Assembly (NCBI GenBank): GCA_026724425.1
Contig: JAIUCV010000227.1
Location: 496,001 to 560,000 of the forward strand
Origin: Erythrophleum ivorense
Lineage: Eukaryota; Streptophyta; Magnoliopsida; Fabales; Fabaceae
Reading direction: 5' to 3'
Length of the DNA stretch: 64,000 bases
The notes beneath the pieces were generated by a model. That model saw only the letters and a list, made by a program, of their open reading frames with translations. It did no database searches and had not been told where the DNA came from. Each line of letters begins with the position of its first letter. The first letter of the stretch is position 1. Made by a program: the position numbers and the translations under genes. Positions 47,166 to 58,483 of this stretch are shown here, in pieces.

Positions 47166-47237
47166 ATGGAGAATCAATCATTTGCAATGATTGGAGGAGA
47201 GGGTCCTCACAGCTATGCTCAAAACTCTTGCTTTCAG
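47166..47237 (+). CDS. Methyltransferase exon 1
   Basis: 24 codons from atggagaatcaatc to tttcag|gtattg, encoding MENQSFAMIGGEGPHSYAQN and four more residues. The short first exon ending just after the S-Y-A-(K/Q)-N-S motif is the usual SABATH arrangement. It lies 4.26 kb before exon 2, mainly because of the RTE insertion. Confidence 0.8.
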
Positions 47238-50200
47238 GTATTGAACATATATAGGAATAGGATGTTACTGGCTTTGTCAGAAAAACCAATGACTGCTAAT
47301 ATACCAATTCCTTTTTTTTCTTTCAATATCTTTTGCTTCTCATGAATAGCCTATAATTCTGTTACTGTTAATGTCTAACATTGACATTTTAAATGGTGAT
47401 AATGACTCAGTGGCATGCACTCCTCTGCATCATGTTTTTCTATGTTATAAATTTATAAGAAAATTATATTTTAGTCCCTTAAATTAAGACCTAATTTCAA
47501 ATTGGTATAACACAGTGCTACCTAATTCCTGGTTCATCATGGTACACGGAACAAGTATAGATATGGGGTACACCAATTTATATAATTCACAGTTTGAGAG
47601 GGGTAGGCTTAGTAAATACACTAATTTTACATGTGATAGGATACGAAATATATGTTAATTTATATAATTCATATATTTAATAGATGAATGATTTATAAAA
47701 AATTAATAACTATAATCACATAATAAAAAATTCAACACTTTAGAACTTGAACTTTAAACTCATATACTCAGAATAACATAATCAATGACTTGATTTGTCG
47801 TAGAGAGAAAAATGTCTAAGTGTCTAATGTTTATTTTATATTAAAATAATATATTTATTATTATCCTTATCTCTAACTCTACCTATAACGAGCCTTGATG
47901 CAAATTATTTTTCATAGCCGGTTCCAAGCTCGGAAAAAAGAGGAGGGTTGTGTTAGGCAATCGACAGCCAATGTAAAACTTTGTCGAATCTTTATGACAT
48001 GGACAATTGATATATTAAATGTAATGTTAGGGCGTTGCCCAAAAGTAATGCGCTGTATAGCTCAAGTACAATGACAAATGAGCAAGAGCCGCTGCATCGT
48101 CACCTGAGTGTAGTGAAAAATAAGCAAGGGCTTCCACATTTTCGTGAACAAATATGGGTAAAGAAGTTAGTTCACAAGAGTAGGATTCGTTTTGGGACTT
48201 GGAATATAGGTACACTTACGGGTAAGTCAATGGAAATAGTAGATACCATGATTAGGAGGAAGATTAATTTTATGTGTTTACAAGAAACTAAATGGGTAGG
48301 AAAAAAAAGCGAAAGAATTAGACATTTCGGGTTTTAAACTTTGGTACACTAGGAAGGTTAAATCTAGAAATGGGGTAGGTATAATTGTAGATAAGTTTTG
48401 GAAAAATATAATAGTGGATGTAAAAAGGTTAGGAGATAGAATTATTGCATTAAAGTTAGTAGTGGAAAAGGAAATCTTTAATGTTATTAGCGCCTATGCA
48501 CTACAAGTAGGATTAGAAGAATATCACAAAGTAAAGTTTTGGGAGGATTTAGAATGTTTAGTTCAGGAAATGCCATTAGGAGAAAAGATTTTTCTAGGAA
48601 GGGATCTAAATGGTCATGTGAGAAGTGCATCTTCAGGTTACGAGGGTGTCCATGGAGGACATGGTATAGGGGAACCAAATGCAGAGGGTAAAACTATTTT
48701 AGACTTTTCATTAACGTTTGATCTCATATTAGTTAACACTTGTTTTAGAAAGCGTGAGGAGCATCTTATCACGTACAAAAGTGGAAGGGTATGTTTTCAA
48801 ATTGATTTCTTTCTTATAAGGAAATCAGATAGAAAACTTTGCATGGATTGCAAAGTTATACCTAGAGAGAGTTTAACTACTTAACATAGAGTTTTGGTTA
48901 TGAATGTACAAGTTAGGAGGGGAGTTAAAAGCAAAGGCGAAAATAGGGTGTTAAGGACTAAGTGGAGCAACTAAAGGGGGATAAAGAAAAGAATATGCAG
49001 AGACGGATTATGGAGGAAGTACCTTGGGAAATACAAGGAAGTGCTAACAATATGTGGAATGGAATGGCTAAAGAGATTAGGAAAGTGGCAAAAGAAATAT
49101 TAGGTGAATTAAAAGGTTTTGGACCTAGAGATAAAGAATCCTGGTGGTGGAATGCAAGCTTGCAAGATAAGGTTAAAGTCAAGAAGGAGTGTTATAAAGT
49201 GTGGTCATTATGTAAGAGTAATGAAAATTAGGAGAAATATAAATTAGCTAAAAAAGACACTAAGAAGGCAGTGATCAAAGCGAGAACGAGGGCATTCAAT
49301 GGGTTATACCAATCTTTAGGTACTAAAGTTGGAGAAAGAAATATTTACAAGTTAGCTAAAAGTAAGGAAAGAAAGACAAGAGACGTGGACCAAGTAAAAT
49401 GCATTAAGGACGAAGAAGGAAAAGTCTTGGTCACGGAACGAGATATCAAAAAACGGTGGAAGAGTTATTTTCATAGGCTTTTTAATGAAGGCCACGAGAT
49501 TTCATTGCAATCGGATAGATTAGATACTAGAGAAAAGGATCAAAGGGTTAATATACCTATTAAAGTATGGAAGGGTTTAGGAGTGAAAGGTATAAGTTGG
49601 TTTACAAAGTTATTTAATGAAATTATGAGATCTAAAAAAATGCCAAATGAGTGGAGGAGAAGTTCTTTAATTCCTATTTATAGAAGTAAGGGGGACATTC
49701 AAAATTGTGCAAATTATAGAGGAATTAAGCTCATGAGCCACACTATGAAATTATGGGAAAGAGTAATTGAGCGATGATTAAGGAAAGAGACCCAAGTTAC
49801 GGATAATCAATTTGATTTTATGCCAGGAAGGTCAACTATGGAAGCAATATATTTGTTGCGAAGATTAATAGAGCGATATCGAGAGAATCAAAGAGATTTA
49901 CACATGGTGCTTATCAATTTAGAAAAAGCATATGATAGAGTACTAAGAGAGGTTCTATGGAAGGCTCTGGAGAAAAAAGGAGTTCGTATAGCTTATATTC
50001 GAGCAATACAAGATATGTATGATGAGGCTACAACTAGGGTAGTAACAAAAGTGGACCTACAGAAGATTTTTCGATAACTATTAGTCTACATTAAGGGTCA
50101 ACTCTGAGCCCTTATCTTTTTGCTCTAGTATTGGATGTGCTTACTGAACATATCCAAGAGTCGGTGCCACGATGTATGCTTTTTGCAGGCGATATTGTCT

Positions 50201-53200
50201 TAGTTAGAGAATCGAGAGTGGAAATGAATGAGAAGTTGGAGAGGTGGAGGTTAGTTTTGGAAACTCATGGATTTCGTTTAAGTAGAAGTAAAACGGAGTA
50301 TATGGAGTGTAAGTTTAGTAAGAGACATACCACTTCTAGTGCAGAAGTGAAGATTGGAGAACATATTATATCACAAGTTACACGATTTAAATATCTTGGA
50401 TCTGTCATACAACATAACGGGAAAATAGAAGAAGACGTAACACATAGGATTCAAGCGAGGTGGATGAAGTGGAGGAGTGTTTCGGGTGTTATTTGTGATA
50501 GAAGAGTACCACTCAAACTTAATGGTAAATTCTACCGTACAGCTATAAGACCTGCAATGTTATATGGAACTGAGTGTTGGGCAATAAAAAGTCAACAAGA
50601 GAATAAGTTCAATGATGCAGAGATGAGAATGTTGCATTAGAAATAAATATATTAGAGAGAAGGTGGAAGTTACACCTATTGTGGAAAAGATTGTAGAATC
50701 GAGACTTATATGGTTCGGTCATGTCGAGAGGAGACCTATAGAAGCCCCAGTTAGGAGAGTAGATGAGATAGAGAATAGTCCAATAATTAGAGGTAGAGGA
50801 AGATCAAGAAAAACTATAGGAGAAATTATTAAGAGAGATTTAGATTTAAATGGTTTGTCTAAAAATATGATTTACAATAGGTGTTTATGGCGTCGATTGA
50901 TCCATGTAGTCGACCCCACTTAGTGGGAAAAGGCTTTGTTGTTGTTGTTGTTGTATTATTATCCTTATCTCTTTTTTCAAAAGCCTTTTATATTTCCATG
51001 GTGCCTAATTTTTTTTCCCCACCAAATTAAGTCCTCTTATCGTTTTTACCCCACCTACACATCTACCTACCCTTTTGTTGAAGCTTCTTCCTTTTCTTTT
51101 GGTCATGATTCATGACCCGTCTTCTTTTAATCGAAATTTAACGTTGTAAGTTTAGTGAAAAGTTTGGGAGGTGTTTTACTAAATTTTAAAATGATGTATC
51201 AATTTTGTAATTAAGCCTTAGTTTAAGGATAAAGTACTTATCTCTAAATTTATAAACAATATTTCTGTATATTTTGTTATATTGACACAAATATACAAAG
51301 ACACCACATCATCCAAACACTATGACATAATAAAATATGTAGTACATAAATGTAATTTCGACTTTGAAGTGTTGTATCATATATCTAATACAAGTGTCTC
51401 ACATATATAAACTCCGTTTTTCAAGTGTTTCATATAAAGGTAATGCCTCAATTCACTTTGGTGCATAAAGTTGACCGTTCACTGCACGTCTTTTGCAGAG
51501 AGGAGCATTTGAAGCTAACAAAAATTTGATTAAAGAGGCAATAGCCAAGAACTTTGATTCCATGACGTATGCTGGGCCTACAAACCTCATGTGTATTGCT
51601 GACCTAGGCTGCTCTACTGGGCCTAATACCATTATTGCAATGCAAACCATAACAGAAGCAATAGAAAACCATTACCAAACACAGAAATTTTCTGCTCAAA
51701 TCCCAGAATTCCAAGTCTTCTTCAACGACCAAGTCTCAAATGACTTCAACACACTTTTCAGGCAGCTTCCTCTTAACAGAAACTACTTTGCTTCTGGGGT
51801 TCCTGGTTCTTTCCATGAACGCTTATTCCCAAAGCAGACTCTTCATTTTGTCCACTCATCTTCAACACTTCACTGGCTTTCTAGGGTGCCTAGAGAGATC
51901 ACAGATAGAAGCTGTAGTGCATTTAACAAGGGGAGGATTCATCATATAAATGCTCCTAAGGAAGTAGAAGATGCGTATGCAGCTCAGTATAGAGTGGACT
52001 TGCAGAATTTCTTGCATGCCAGAGCACAAGAACTTGTGGGCAATGGACTAATGGCACTTCAGATAGCTACTGTGCCTGATGTAATTCTAGAACCTGATAT
52101 GCATCCTGCTAGGCCTTTTGAGCTTCTTGGATCTTCTGTCATGGACATGACCAAAGTGGTAAGAAACCTTTTGCTATCTTACTGATTATTTTCCAAAACC
52201 GCCTATTAATAACCCAGAAAATTCTTATTTAAGCAAACTAAGTTTACAAAAATATAGACATACACTATGCTATAATATAGACTGACCTTTACAATGAAAA
52301 AGTAAAATGTTGAAGCCCAGCACCTTTTTTTTTTTTGGTTATTCGAATCTGACCTGAATAAGACACCTTAAGCTCGAAGTTCAACAAAAACATACCATTC
52401 TAAAGTTCTTAAAACAGAGTGAATTTAGAACTTTTTAGAAAACATACTTGTATTAAATAGTAAATTTTTAAATACCAAAATTTCTTAAAAATTATTATAC
52501 TATACATTTCTACATTAAAAATAAATTAAATTAATATATTTTATTATTTTTACAGCAAAATATGTTTTTGGAACTGGTTAAGCTTAAGCCAGCTTTGATA
52601 TTAGAGCTAAGCCTTGCCCAATTTTAATTCGAGCTCAAAATGAAAAGTCCGAATTTAATGCATGAGGCTCAAATTTATTATGTCTTTTAACTGATTGAGC
52701 TTTTAGCCCCATGATCAGAATTATTTACGATTGATTTTCAAACAAATGTGATTGACTTTGTATTTTATTTTTAATTTACCGAGTCTACCTAAATTAATCT
52801 ATCAACTTCAAATAATTAATTAGTATGAAATGGGATATGAAACTACATATTAATACATAATAAAGAAAGGAAAAAGAACTAAACCTTGGCTGGCATTAAT
52901 GCAGGGACTGGTCAGTGAAGAAAAAGTTGACTTGTTCAATTTGCCCATCTTTTATTCACCTGCAAAGTATCTAAAGGCAATTATTGAGAAAAATCAGTGT
53001 TTCAGTATTGAGCGGACGGAAACAGTGAAAATTGAAGACTTCTATGCAGTCCCAAATACTTCCAACTTTGTCTCCATGTACAGAGCTTTCCTGGGAGATT
53101 TGATTGGGCAGCACTTTGGAAATGGAATTCTCAATGAGCTTTTTGACCGCTTCACTCAGAAAGTTGAGGAATTTCCAGATTACATGAATCCAAAGAAAGT

Positions 53201-53243
53201 AAAACTAGTTATGCTTTTTGTTCTTCTTAAGCGCAAGGAGTGA
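47166..53243 (+). CDS. SABATH-family SAM-dependent carboxyl methyltransferase, three exons
   Basis: Exons 47166-47237, 51499-52158 and 52905-53243 join in phase 0 through gt/ag introns into 356 codons plus stop, a normal SABATH length (about 350-390). SABATH enzymes move a methyl group from S-adenosylmethionine to the carboxyl of small acids. Landmarks: GGEGPHSYAQNS (residues 10-21) and the SAM-binding motif IADLGCSTGPNT (57-68). Next are FFNDQVSNDFN (98-108), PGSFHERLFP (126-135) and LHWLS (148-152), with His-Trp in the acid-binding pocket. MDMTKV|GLVSEEKVDLFNLP spans exons 2 and 3, and the protein ends LLKRKE. It looks closest to the clade of loganic acid/farnesoic acid methyltransferases and Arabidopsis At5g38020-type proteins, judged from memory. 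The substrate cannot be told. No stop or missing motif was seen. Intron 1 holds an RTE retrotransposon. Confidence 0.85.
47856..47874 (+). repeat. Left TSD of the RTE element (19 bp)
   Basis: tattattatccttatctct, repeated exactly at 50954-50972 just after the (TTG)n tail. Confidence 0.9.
48035..50923 (+). pseudogene. RTE endonuclease-reverse transcriptase polyprotein, inactivated
   Basis: The apurinic-like endonuclease part reads RFGTWNIGTLTGKS, FMCLQETKW, FLGRDLNGHVR and FQIDFFL. The reverse transcriptase part has WRRSSLIPIYRSKGDIQNC, YRGIKLMSHTMKLWERV, MPGRSTMEAIYLLR, INLEKAYDRV, SPYLFALVLDVLTEHIQ and MLFAGDIVLV. The C-terminus has RLIWFGHVERRP and WRRLIHVVDPT. Breaks: a frameshift at an A8 run (48301-48308), stops at 48882-48884, 49775-49777 and near 50091, and a shift near 50060. 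Two catalytic Asp positions of RT are changed: the motif A Asp is Asn (codon 49916-49918), and the first Asp of the F-A-D-D motif is Gly (codon 50188-50190). It cannot make active enzyme. Confidence 0.9.
50935..50953 (+). repeat. (TTG)n tail of the RTE element
   Basis: Six to seven ttg units directly after the end of the RTE coding region and before the right TSD. Simple-repeat tails of this type are usual in plant RTEs. Confidence 0.9.
50954..50972 (+). repeat. Right TSD of the RTE element (19 bp)
   Basis: Exact match to 47856-47874. Confidence 0.9.
51499..52158 (+). CDS. Methyltransferase exon 2
   Basis: 220 codons open from the acceptor ttttgcag to the donor aaagtg|gtaaga. It starts RGAFEANKNLI and carries the SAM-binding motif, the N-D...N-D-F-N motif and the active-site pocket. 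Intron 2 (52159-52904) is AT-rich and includes a degraded gctcgagctc-type transposon scrap at about 52560-52720. Confidence 0.9.
52905..53243 (+). CDS. Methyltransferase exon 3
   Basis: 112 codons plus tga after the acceptor taatgcag. It begins GLVSEEKVDLFNLP and ends KLVMLFVLLKRKE, the conserved SABATH C-terminus. A (TA)n run and a candidate poly(A) signal follow. Confidence 0.9.
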   Translation, partial: GLVSEEKVDLFNLPIFYSPAKYLKAIIEKNQCFSIERTETVKIEDFYAVPNTSNFVSMYRAFLGDLIGQHFGNGILNELFDRFTQKVEEFPDYMNPKKVKLVMLFVLLKRKE

Positions 53244-53263
53244 GCTTAATTAAGTACTAGGCC

Positions 53264-53288
53264 ATATATATATATATATATATATATA
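53264..53288. repeat. (TA)n microsatellite after the methyltransferase stop
   Basis: Twelve at repeats about 20 bases after the stop codon, probably in the 3' untranslated region. Other (TA)n runs are at 16302-16324, 53742-53760 and 58897-58920. Confidence 0.9.
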
Positions 53289-53430
53289 GGGCAGAAAGCA
53301 AATTTAGTATATTGTGGCTTGGTTTAGTATTCATTGGGGAAATTAGTTTTCATTTCTATTCTAGAATTTAACAAGTCCAAAGCTCGTAGAAAATGAGTTA
53401 TGCATATATAGTGCCATTTTACTGTTTTTT

Positions 53431-53436
53431 AATAAA
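53431..53436 (+). terminator. Candidate poly(A) signal of the methyltransferase gene
   Basis: aataaa about 190 bases after the stop codon in a T-rich setting. Plant signals are loose, so this is only the best candidate. Confidence 0.35.
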
Positions 53437-53570
53437 TTATTGGCAGAAAATTCTATTTTGATCTTAACAGGTAGATTTTTAATTTGATCCTTCGTATATT
53501 ATTTCTTTCAATTTAATCATTCAACCAATAAAATGTTTGAAGGGAGGGAATAGTTATTTACGGGTCTTGC

Positions 53571-54265
53571 TGACTAGACTTGATTATGAGTCGGAAAACT
53601 CATCCGATCCGATAGGCATGGTTTGAAAAAAAAAATATAAACCCAAAAAAAAGTAAAAGAAAAAAGGACTCATTTTAAAAAAATTCAAATATAAAACAGG
53701 TCAGACTTGAGTTTCTTTCAAACCCAGCTTGTATTATACTTATTTATATATATATATATATTATTAATAAATAATATTATTAAAAAAACTATTTATAACT
53801 ACTAATATAAGTAAAAAAATTATATAACATATATAATTAATTTTTTTACTCTTAATTATTACATAATATATTATTAAGAATAAATTATAATTCAAACAAA
53901 ATAAATCAATAATCAATAATATTATTGAAAAAACTATCATATTGAAAGGTTTTATTACTTTATATATACTTCAAATTGTATAAATTTCCTATCATATTTT
54001 TTTAAACTATTTAGTATATAAAACAAAAAAAAGTGAGCTAATAAGTAATAAAATAAAGATATATAATATTCAAAATTTTTAAAAAATTAAACTTAATTAA
54101 AAAATTAATATTTTTAAAAATGGGCCAGGCCAGGTTTGGCTCGTTTTTTATTAAGATGAGCTTGGCCTAGTATTGTTCGAGTGCGGGCCTAGGCAAAAAA
54201 TATTTATTTTTTTTATGAGCCTAACCCATTTTTGAACGAGTCGAACCCATGATTAGATCTACTGC
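53571..54265. mobile_element. About 695-bp non-autonomous TIR element, degraded
   Basis: The left end ctagacttgattatgag and the complemented right end gtagatctaatcatggg are imperfect inverted repeats. Next to them are gagtcgg / gggttcgactcg and the words ggccaggcc and cgggcctaggc around an AT-rich centre with no frame. Size and composition resemble the 697-bp element at 38453. I could not identify a clean TSD. Confidence 0.4.
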
Positions 54266-54269
54266 TAAC

Positions 54270-54976
54270 GAGTGAAGCTTCTTACTCTCTAGTGAGAGTT
54301 GTTAACATCACTAGCTTTTTAGACATTCTCTTCACCCCTTCCCCTAAAAGTTTAGGCTTTGAAATGGTGAGGAAAATAGGCTCTAAACTTCAGGCTTTGA
54401 AGGCCAATTATCAAACCCAAAATTGAAGGTGTGACTGGCATGAACTATGAGGCCAACCTTGTGCTTGCAAGTCTAACTTAATGACCTGAAGCCTACTACT
54501 ATTTCTAATTTAATACTTCATTTCCAAAATATAAACAAGTTGTGCATTTGAAATCCACCCTATCTAGTTTTAATTAATCAGATTTCATGTAAATCTAATT
54601 CTTAAAGAAACTTTGACAAGGTCTCCCTTAAATTAGACATTCCAAAATTTCTGCTATAACTCAAACACATCAGTTAAATAAAAGAGAGTTTTACTCTCCA
54701 TACCTATTAGCTATGCCCTTTATATTGGAGTGGAGAATTCTTACCTATGGAATTGTGGAGCCATAAGTAGAATATAACAAGTTCAAAATTAACATAGTAA
54801 ACTTTGTCCTTACAAATCAAAGTAGGACTCATCCAAAGGAAGCATCAATCCTCACTAAGCTGCTGAAGAAGTCCTTGGCTTAGCTCTATTATTTGGAATA
54901 CCAAATATTCATCAAATCAATAACATCTCACAATTAAATAGATAAAAGAATAAATAAAAAAATAAGTAGATAAAGG
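54270..54976. other. No gene seen
   Basis: Mixed AT-rich sequence with no frame, terminus or repeat that I can support. Confidence 0.35.
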
Positions 54977-55315
54977 TTGTCACCTTTTGACAATGTGGAT
55001 CTCATTGTGCATGGCAAATCTAATTATAATCATTTCCTAATTGATAAGTTTTATGCACCTCATGTTAGGGACCAAATCTATCACCAATCTTTTTCAATCA
55101 TGAACAAAAGGGATCATCTTATTTGGAGTGGAAGTTGGAATGGTAATTACATTACTAGGGATGATTTTAAATTCCTTATAGAGGAAAAAAGGTTGGTTTT
55201 CCAAAACCTACTTCCCCTGTTGGAGAAAACTTTGGCAATTGAAGATTCCTATAAGGATTATTATGTTCACTTAAAAAGCTGCTTCAAAGAGCTACGCCAA
55301 TCTCATACATATTGA
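54977..55315 (+). pseudogene. LINE-like fragment (between RT and the C-terminal zinc-binding region)
   Basis: A 112-codon frame reads LIVHGKSNYNHFLIDKFYAP, then VRDQIYHQSFSIMNKRDHLIW and SGSWNGNYITRDDFKFL, broken into short quotes here. The pattern F.p....I.....D..iW....nG.Yt...y is the segment before the zinc-binding domain of plant L1-type LINE proteins. No RT or tail is next to it. The weaker second half (EEKRLVFQNLLPLLEK) has no motif. A chance frame cannot be excluded. Confidence 0.45.
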
Positions 55316-55979
55316 GAGAATAATCTTTAAGTCCACCAAGATTACCTTTTTTACAACTCCACCTTGAAGTCCGTAAATCGATTTTTCCTTCAACATGATT
55401 TTGTTTGGGCCATTTGGTTTGGCTCCCCTTTATCTTAAGAATTGATGCTTTCCAAGAGTAGGACATCATAAATTGGCTTTTCACCTAGTTTTCTTATAAA
55501 ACAAACCTATAGCAAATGGAATGCCTACCAAACTTCATCATATAATTAAAATTAGTTAACAGTTATAGAATTAATCAATATAGCACATTGAACTTGTTAA
55601 TTTACTTGCCAATAACCTCACCTAACCAATTCTTTTGTGTTGACTATCCTGGTTGTATAGGCTATTTAGGCTGTCAAAGCCTTGGTCAAAAGGTCATCAT
55701 CAACGATATCTAACTAGGTAACCTAGACATTGTGAGTGGCTAATATGGATGAGCCTTTTGGATGTCCAATGATGATTCCCAATATTTTGTATTACTTATA
55801 GTTAATTTGATTGAATATGGGAGTCATCCATTAAAGTTTTAGTAGGATTTATTCATTATTTTAAAGCAATTTAGGGAATCGAAAGTGAAAGAGAAAAATG
55901 AAGTTAATTGTGATTTATTATGATTGAGTAGATGCTGTATTAATGAAAAATATTTCTTGTTTCAGAATTATCATTTATG
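55316..55979. other. No gene seen
   Basis: AT-rich sequence with no supported feature. Confidence 0.35.
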
Positions 55980-57060
55980 AGGATTTAGAAGCCATTATAT
56001 TGTTCTTAAACTCCAGGCAAAGATGCGATCGCTTTATTTAAAGATGCGGCCGTGAAAATCAACATCAAAACTTTGCGTTTTGATTAATGAGGATAGAAAA
56101 CACGAGTTGCAGCTAGGTTTTCGGGCATTCTATGGCAGAGGAGGTTTCTGAACGTCCAGGAGGCATTGTTGGGTGGTTTTGGTGGTTCATTAAGCTTGAA
56201 GGAGTGAAGGAAGAGGAAGAATCCAGGGGGAGCTCAATTTTCTGCATATCTCTCCTTCCTTTGTTTGCTTTCTCTGCTTTTCTTCATCTTCTCTATGTAT
56301 TTGATTGGGATTCATTGTTAGATTTAGCTATGTATAGCTAAACTTCTCTTTACCTAGAGCACTATGAACTTGATGTGAACTAGATCCTTGTTTTTCTTGT
56401 TTATTGTAATGATTGGAGCTTTGTGTATCCTTCTCTTTGCTTAATGCTTACTTAGGGATTGGCCACCTCTTGGATTTGATTTGGATAATTGGAATTTACC
56501 TTGAAAAAGGAGTTCTAATTGGACCTAAGAGTTGGATAGATTAAGTTTAGATTTATCTAATTTGTAATTGGGATAGAAATATACCTAATTACCTTAATCG
56601 GTTTGTAGAGGGTTATAGTATTTAATGCACTCTAACATAATTCTAAGGACACTTAGATTTTAGGGAAGAGTAGGGCTATAATTACATCGACGGACGGTTA
56701 TAGCTTATGAATCTCTTAACCCACAAGGTAATAATTAATTTTAATTGAACATGTAATTAAGTTCTAGTAAGCATCAAGGGAATAGTGACTCTAGGTAATT
56801 GCAAAACCTTGGATTTTTGTCTAAATTTTCTTTGCCAACCAAGTTTTCTTTAAATTGTTTTTTTTGAAAATTAGTTTTAAGTCATGAATTATTTAATTGG
56901 TTGCTTAACATAGATGAAAGTGGGTTGTGCATTGCCTAATTGCATTTAAGTCATTCCTCATGGGAACGATACTCATACTTATTACTGAATTACTTGATCC
57001 AACCCGTGCACTTGCGGAAACACATATAATTTTTCGTGGCCAAGTTTTTTGCCAACAACA
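55980..57060 (+). mobile_element. Probable Ty3/gypsy LTR and leader remnant (Athila/Tat-like)
   Basis: The part near 56955-57060 reads catgggaacgatactcatac, acttgatccaacccgtgcac and ttgcgg..., then caagttttttgccaacaaca. Plant Athila/Tat-type gypsy elements typically end their LTR and begin the tRNA-primed leader with text of this kind (gtttttggcgccgttg). Here the primer site is decayed. gcgatcgc and gcggccg words mark the left part (about 56025-56055). The 69-codon frame at 56132-56341 is probably not a gene. LTR ends were not located; assignment is from memory of the family. Confidence 0.35.
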
Positions 57061-57260
57061 CTAGCCATTAGATTCAACATAGGACTTTTGGTGCTGGGTT
57101 TATCATGTTCACCAATAGAGCCTAATCTGAACTAATTTTAAGTACCTCTTAATCTTTAAAATTCCTACTAATTAATAAAAACTAGCATGAGTTGAATTTG
57201 ATATAGAAAAAACATTGCTAAATAAGCATAACATATCATTACGATTTGATACAAATAAAA

Positions 57261-57282
57261 CACACACACACACACACACACA
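57261..57282. repeat. (CA)11 microsatellite
   Basis: Uninterrupted ca repeats. Confidence 0.95.
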
Positions 57283-57635
57283 TACTTGGTTAAATAGAAG
57301 CATAAGAAAAAATGGAATACACTAAACCTAAACAAGTAGATACTTGTTGCACCATTTAGAAATAACATTTCCTAGTGAACTCACTCATAAATAGTATCCT
57401 CATCATATTCACCTATGTCATATAGTAAGGGACTCATTTGAAACTCTTAGATGGCTAAAGTCTTAAACATGGTTTTTGCATTAGAAAATACAAATCTTCC
57501 ATCAAATAAAATCCTTTTTCTCTTATTCTTAAACGACCTTTCAATTTTACACTGAATACCCACGTCCCTTCTATTCTACACAATTGAGAATCTTCATCTC
57601 CTTCTTCAAAGCATTCTTATATTTTATAGCTTGCT

Positions 57636-57638
<3 letters not shown>

Positions 57639-57674
<36 letters not shown>
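57639..57674. repeat. (AG)18 microsatellite
   Basis: Uninterrupted ag repeats, with a shorter gagaga run at 57723-57735. Confidence 0.95.
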
Positions 57675-57676
<2 letters not shown>

Positions 57677-58310
57677 ATAATCTTCCTTCTCATTTTACCT
57701 AATTTTTTACCTAAACCAAGTGGTGAGAGAGAGAGATGGAGAGTGTGGGAGTTTTGTGTAAAGAAAATTCATAATGTTGGAGTTTCCTGTTTCACAAAGC
57801 TTCTTCCATTGTTTTATTTTTGCTTATGCATGCATCCTAAATCATTGCTAGCTAAAAGTGCTTCGAAGCTTCTGGTGTAACTAGACATTAGGTATTTTGG
57901 GAATATTTGAGTTTTTGGGAACTTTAAAGACATTCCCACATTTAGGGATTATTTGGGGAAAATGGTAGGAAGTACTAATTCTGCACTGGAAGCACTGTGA
58001 CCCTATAACATCACACCTTATGTTCTCTTATTTTATGATTTCATATCTTGCATATTTTTGTCTAAAAAAAATCAAGGTTTCTTAAAATTCTTGAAACTCA
58101 ATTGGTATTTATGTTCAAATGAGATATGTTTTAATTATATTGCATTTCTTGAATTGTAAGTTGTTAATACATGTATGGAATTAAAGAAAGTAATCCTAAG
58201 AAATTTTTAAAAATCTTTGTTAGTTACTTATGAGAAATGCTTATAGATAATTTGAGTTAGTATGATTCCATATATAATGGCAATGTTTTATGAAGGAATT
58301 GGTTACTGAA

Positions 58311-58483
58311 CTACTACAAAAAAAAAAAAATCACTTTTGTCATTACCATAAGTTAAAAAGTCGTCGCTAAATACTTTTAGTGATAACATTTGATTGTCAT
58401 TGAAACTTCCATAGCAAAAGGTTTTTAGTGATAACAAAAAAGTCGCCATTAAAAATGACATTTAGTGGTGACAAGTGTTGTAA
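58311..58483 (+). mobile_element. CACTA left-terminus fragment
   Basis: The start ctactacaaaaaaaaa (CACTA-like with one change) is followed by subterminal-type motifs agtcgtcgctaaatac, tttagtgataac, agtcgccattaaa and tttagtggtgac in both orientations. It is cut off at 58484 by sequence starting tgtaacatct. Confidence 0.5.

Larger units (their letters stand above)
47875..50953 (+). mobile_element. Nearly full-length RTE-clade non-LTR retrotransposon in intron 1
   Basis: 3,079 bases between perfect 19-bp target-site duplications, with a 5' leader, an endonuclease-RT reading frame and a 3' (TTG)n tail. This length and the microsatellite-like tail fit plant RTE elements (about 3.2 kb). It lies in the same direction as the host gene. 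Apart from point stops and small shifts it shows no large deletion, so it seems younger than the gypsy remnants here. Confidence 0.9.
57061..58310. other. No gene; microsatellites
   Basis: AT-rich sequence with an (AC)n run at 57261-57282 and an (AG)n run at 57639-57674. No coding region was recognised. Confidence 0.5.
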
